DNA of 64,000 bases from Entamoeba invadens IP1 (lineage: Eukaryota > Evosea > Mastigamoebida > Endamoebidae): assembly GCF_000330505.1 (NCBI RefSeq), contig NW_004443648.1, forward strand, positions 611,479 to 675,478, read 5' to 3'. Position 1 is the stretch's first letter. Each line of letters starts with the position of its first letter. Below are positions 62,543 to 64,000 of the stretch, piece by piece. Below the pieces are notes generated by a model that saw only the letters and a program-made list of their open reading frames with translations, was not told the origin of the DNA and did no database searches. A program made the translations under genes and the position numbers.

Positions 62543-63481
62543 ATGATTCAATTTCTCATCTTATTTTTCTTCTACGTGACTTATGCACTTCCTCCAATTC
62601 CAAAAGAAATTGTTTTTCCAACACAACCCCCTGGTGGGCTTCAAGTCACTTTTGCGGGATGTCGACAAGCTGATGGATGTGATGTCAAAGCTCGTATCGA
62701 GTTATTAGTTCCTTATTTTAACACAGTCGCCTCATTTTTTAGGCCGAAGATGGCTATAGCGTTATTGAAACAAGGCGCTAAAATGAAAAGTTTGGACGAC
62801 CTTCCCCCTGAGGAAGTGACGATACCAGAAGAACCACCTGAGGGTTCCGGATTAACAGTGAAACCAGATGCATGTTCTGCGGATGCGGGCTGTGATGTTA
62901 AAAATCGGAATTTGATGATTGGGAAGTATTTCAATATTTTGGCGTCACACTTCTCGGCTATGATACCAGCGACCGGTGGTCCTCATAACACTGCAGCACC
63001 TATGCCAGTACAGTCCGTCAACATCCCAATGAAAAAACTCGACCAAGCTAAATTGACGGCTCAACACAAATTGGACATCCGTAAAATGCTCGACGACCAG
63101 AACAAACAACTCTTCGACAAACAGAAGCCTATGTTCCAAGGTATGTTCCAATCGCTTTCATCACAACAACTGGCTGAAGATCCATATCACAAGTACATTA
63201 ATAAAGTTATCGGGTTAGAGGAGAGACGCCAATCGATGTTTTCAAATTATCTCCGAACCCGAAATGATCCTCCTCACTTCGAAGACTTTTATGACCAACC
63301 AACAGTCGCTCCAAGAACTGGAAACCCTGATGACCATATGATAGAAACGTTCGGAGGAAGTTATTTCACCGCTGATGGATACAAAATCATGAAGAAAAGG
63401 TTTTTGGAGAATGAAGGACTTAAAGGTTATGACAAAAGTGCATTCAAACCAACTATAAAGCAAGCTCTTATCACTAAGTGA
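62543..63481 (+). CDS. Secreted protein with a duplicated C-x5-GCDVK motif
   Basis: 312 residues with a signal peptide (MIQFLILFFFYVTYALPP). Two copies of a ~27-residue module occur: CRQADGCDVKARIELLVPYF near 40 and CSADAGCDVKNRNLMIGKYF near 110, each preceded by a Pro-rich stretch (PPGG, PPEGSG). The rest is polar and helical with Gln/Lys-rich segments, without a transmembrane segment. Probably secreted or in the lumen of a secretory compartment. No family recognised; it may be Entamoeba-specific. Confidence 0.6.
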   Translation: MIQFLILFFFYVTYALPPIPKEIVFPTQPPGGLQVTFAGCRQADGCDVKARIELLVPYFNTVASFFRPKMAIALLKQGAKMKSLDDLPPEEVTIPEEPPEGSGLTVKPDACSADAGCDVKNRNLMIGKYFNILASHFSAMIPATGGPHNTAAPMPVQSVNIPMKKLDQAKLTAQHKLDIRKMLDDQNKQLFDKQKPMFQGMFQSLSSQQLAEDPYHKYINKVIGLEERRQSMFSNYLRTRNDPPHFEDFYDQPTVAPRTGNPDDHMIETFGGSYFTADGYKIMKKRFLENEGLKGYDKSAFKPTIKQALITK

Positions 63482-64000
63482 TGCATTATAGTATATTTTA
63501 CTATAAACAAATAGTTTATTTTTAAAGAATGTACCTATTTTAGAAACTAATTGTCATAGCATTGAATATTATTTAAAAAAAACGTTCAATAAAATTTTTT
63601 AGACATTTTTTTATTTGTGACAAGAACTATAAATATTAATTTCATTTATAAATTAAATTAAATTTGCCGACTCACAGTGAAATATAATTGGGCGATGAAT
63701 TGTTGAGGTTTGCATTTGCTTAATAAAGATAAATTATCATTAAATTAATAAAATAATTTTAAATATTACTATTTTTTTGGACAACACTTATAATTAAAAA
63801 AATACAAGTTGTTTTTCTTTGTAATATTATTTTAAACATCATAACTTTCAATCATTTACACTCAAATACGAGTTTAAGTTTCAATCTCGAACTCATATGT
63901 ACTTATCAAACCAAAATCTGGTTTTAGCCAAGCACAGTTTTATCGTTTTAAGTAAGTTTTAAAATATGTTAAACTTATTCCAATTATTACAGTAAACAAG
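63482..64000. other. AT-rich intergenic DNA at window end
   Basis: No coding frame on either strand and no RNA gene recognised. Confidence 0.5.

Overview
The window is nuclear DNA of a protist, almost certainly an Entamoeba. Genes are compact and mostly intron-poor, and intergenic DNA is very AT-rich. The introns I could reconstruct almost all start GTTTGT, several promoters carry a GAAC element, 5' leaders look very short, and several proteins are typical of the genus: rubrerythrin, TLDc proteins, transmembrane kinases, a CGSCY-type papain protease and an S28 peptidase. Third codon positions are mixed rather than extremely AT-rich. That looks more like the reptile parasite E. invadens than E. 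histolytica, but the species call is tentative.

Layout. 0-12 kb: a secretory glycosyltransferase-like protein, an OCRL-type inositol 5-phosphatase broken by a 100-N gap, a TLDc protein, a Slo-like K+ channel, a cyclin H homologue fused to a degenerate GTPase-like domain, and a CDP-alcohol phosphotransferase. 12-24 kb: a Qc-type SNARE, a PH-RhoGAP, an S28 peptidase, rubrerythrin, an ankyrin protein, a RasGEF and a ribokinase. 24-34 kb: gamma-tubulin complex component 2, a coiled-coil/C1 protein, a receptor-like transmembrane kinase, a DHHC palmitoyltransferase and an AHSA1-domain protein. 34-44 kb: small unknown proteins, head-to-head RPS19/RPS24, PRP3, PDCD5, a WD40-only TAF5 and an LRR protein. 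44-52 kb: an acidic secreted protein, RAD54, a RhoGEF and an unknown protein. 52-64 kb: an NF-YB histone-fold subunit, RRP15, a cysteine protease, a probable GPI protein, a PTB/hnRNP-L-like RNA-binding protein, an L-type lectin, GINS2, BRCA2 and a secreted protein with a duplicated motif.

No operons are expected. Themes recur: small-GTPase control (OCRL, RhoGAP, RasGEF, RhoGEF, pseudo-GTPase), DNA replication and recombination (RAD54, BRCA2, GINS2), transcription (TAF5, NF-YB, cyclin H), and secretory traffic (SNARE, lectin, DHHC).

Fourteen genes needed splicing by eye (20 introns). Joins were chosen by reading phase and by protein-family continuity, and no transcript data were available. 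No tRNA, rRNA, CRISPR array or clear transposon was seen.
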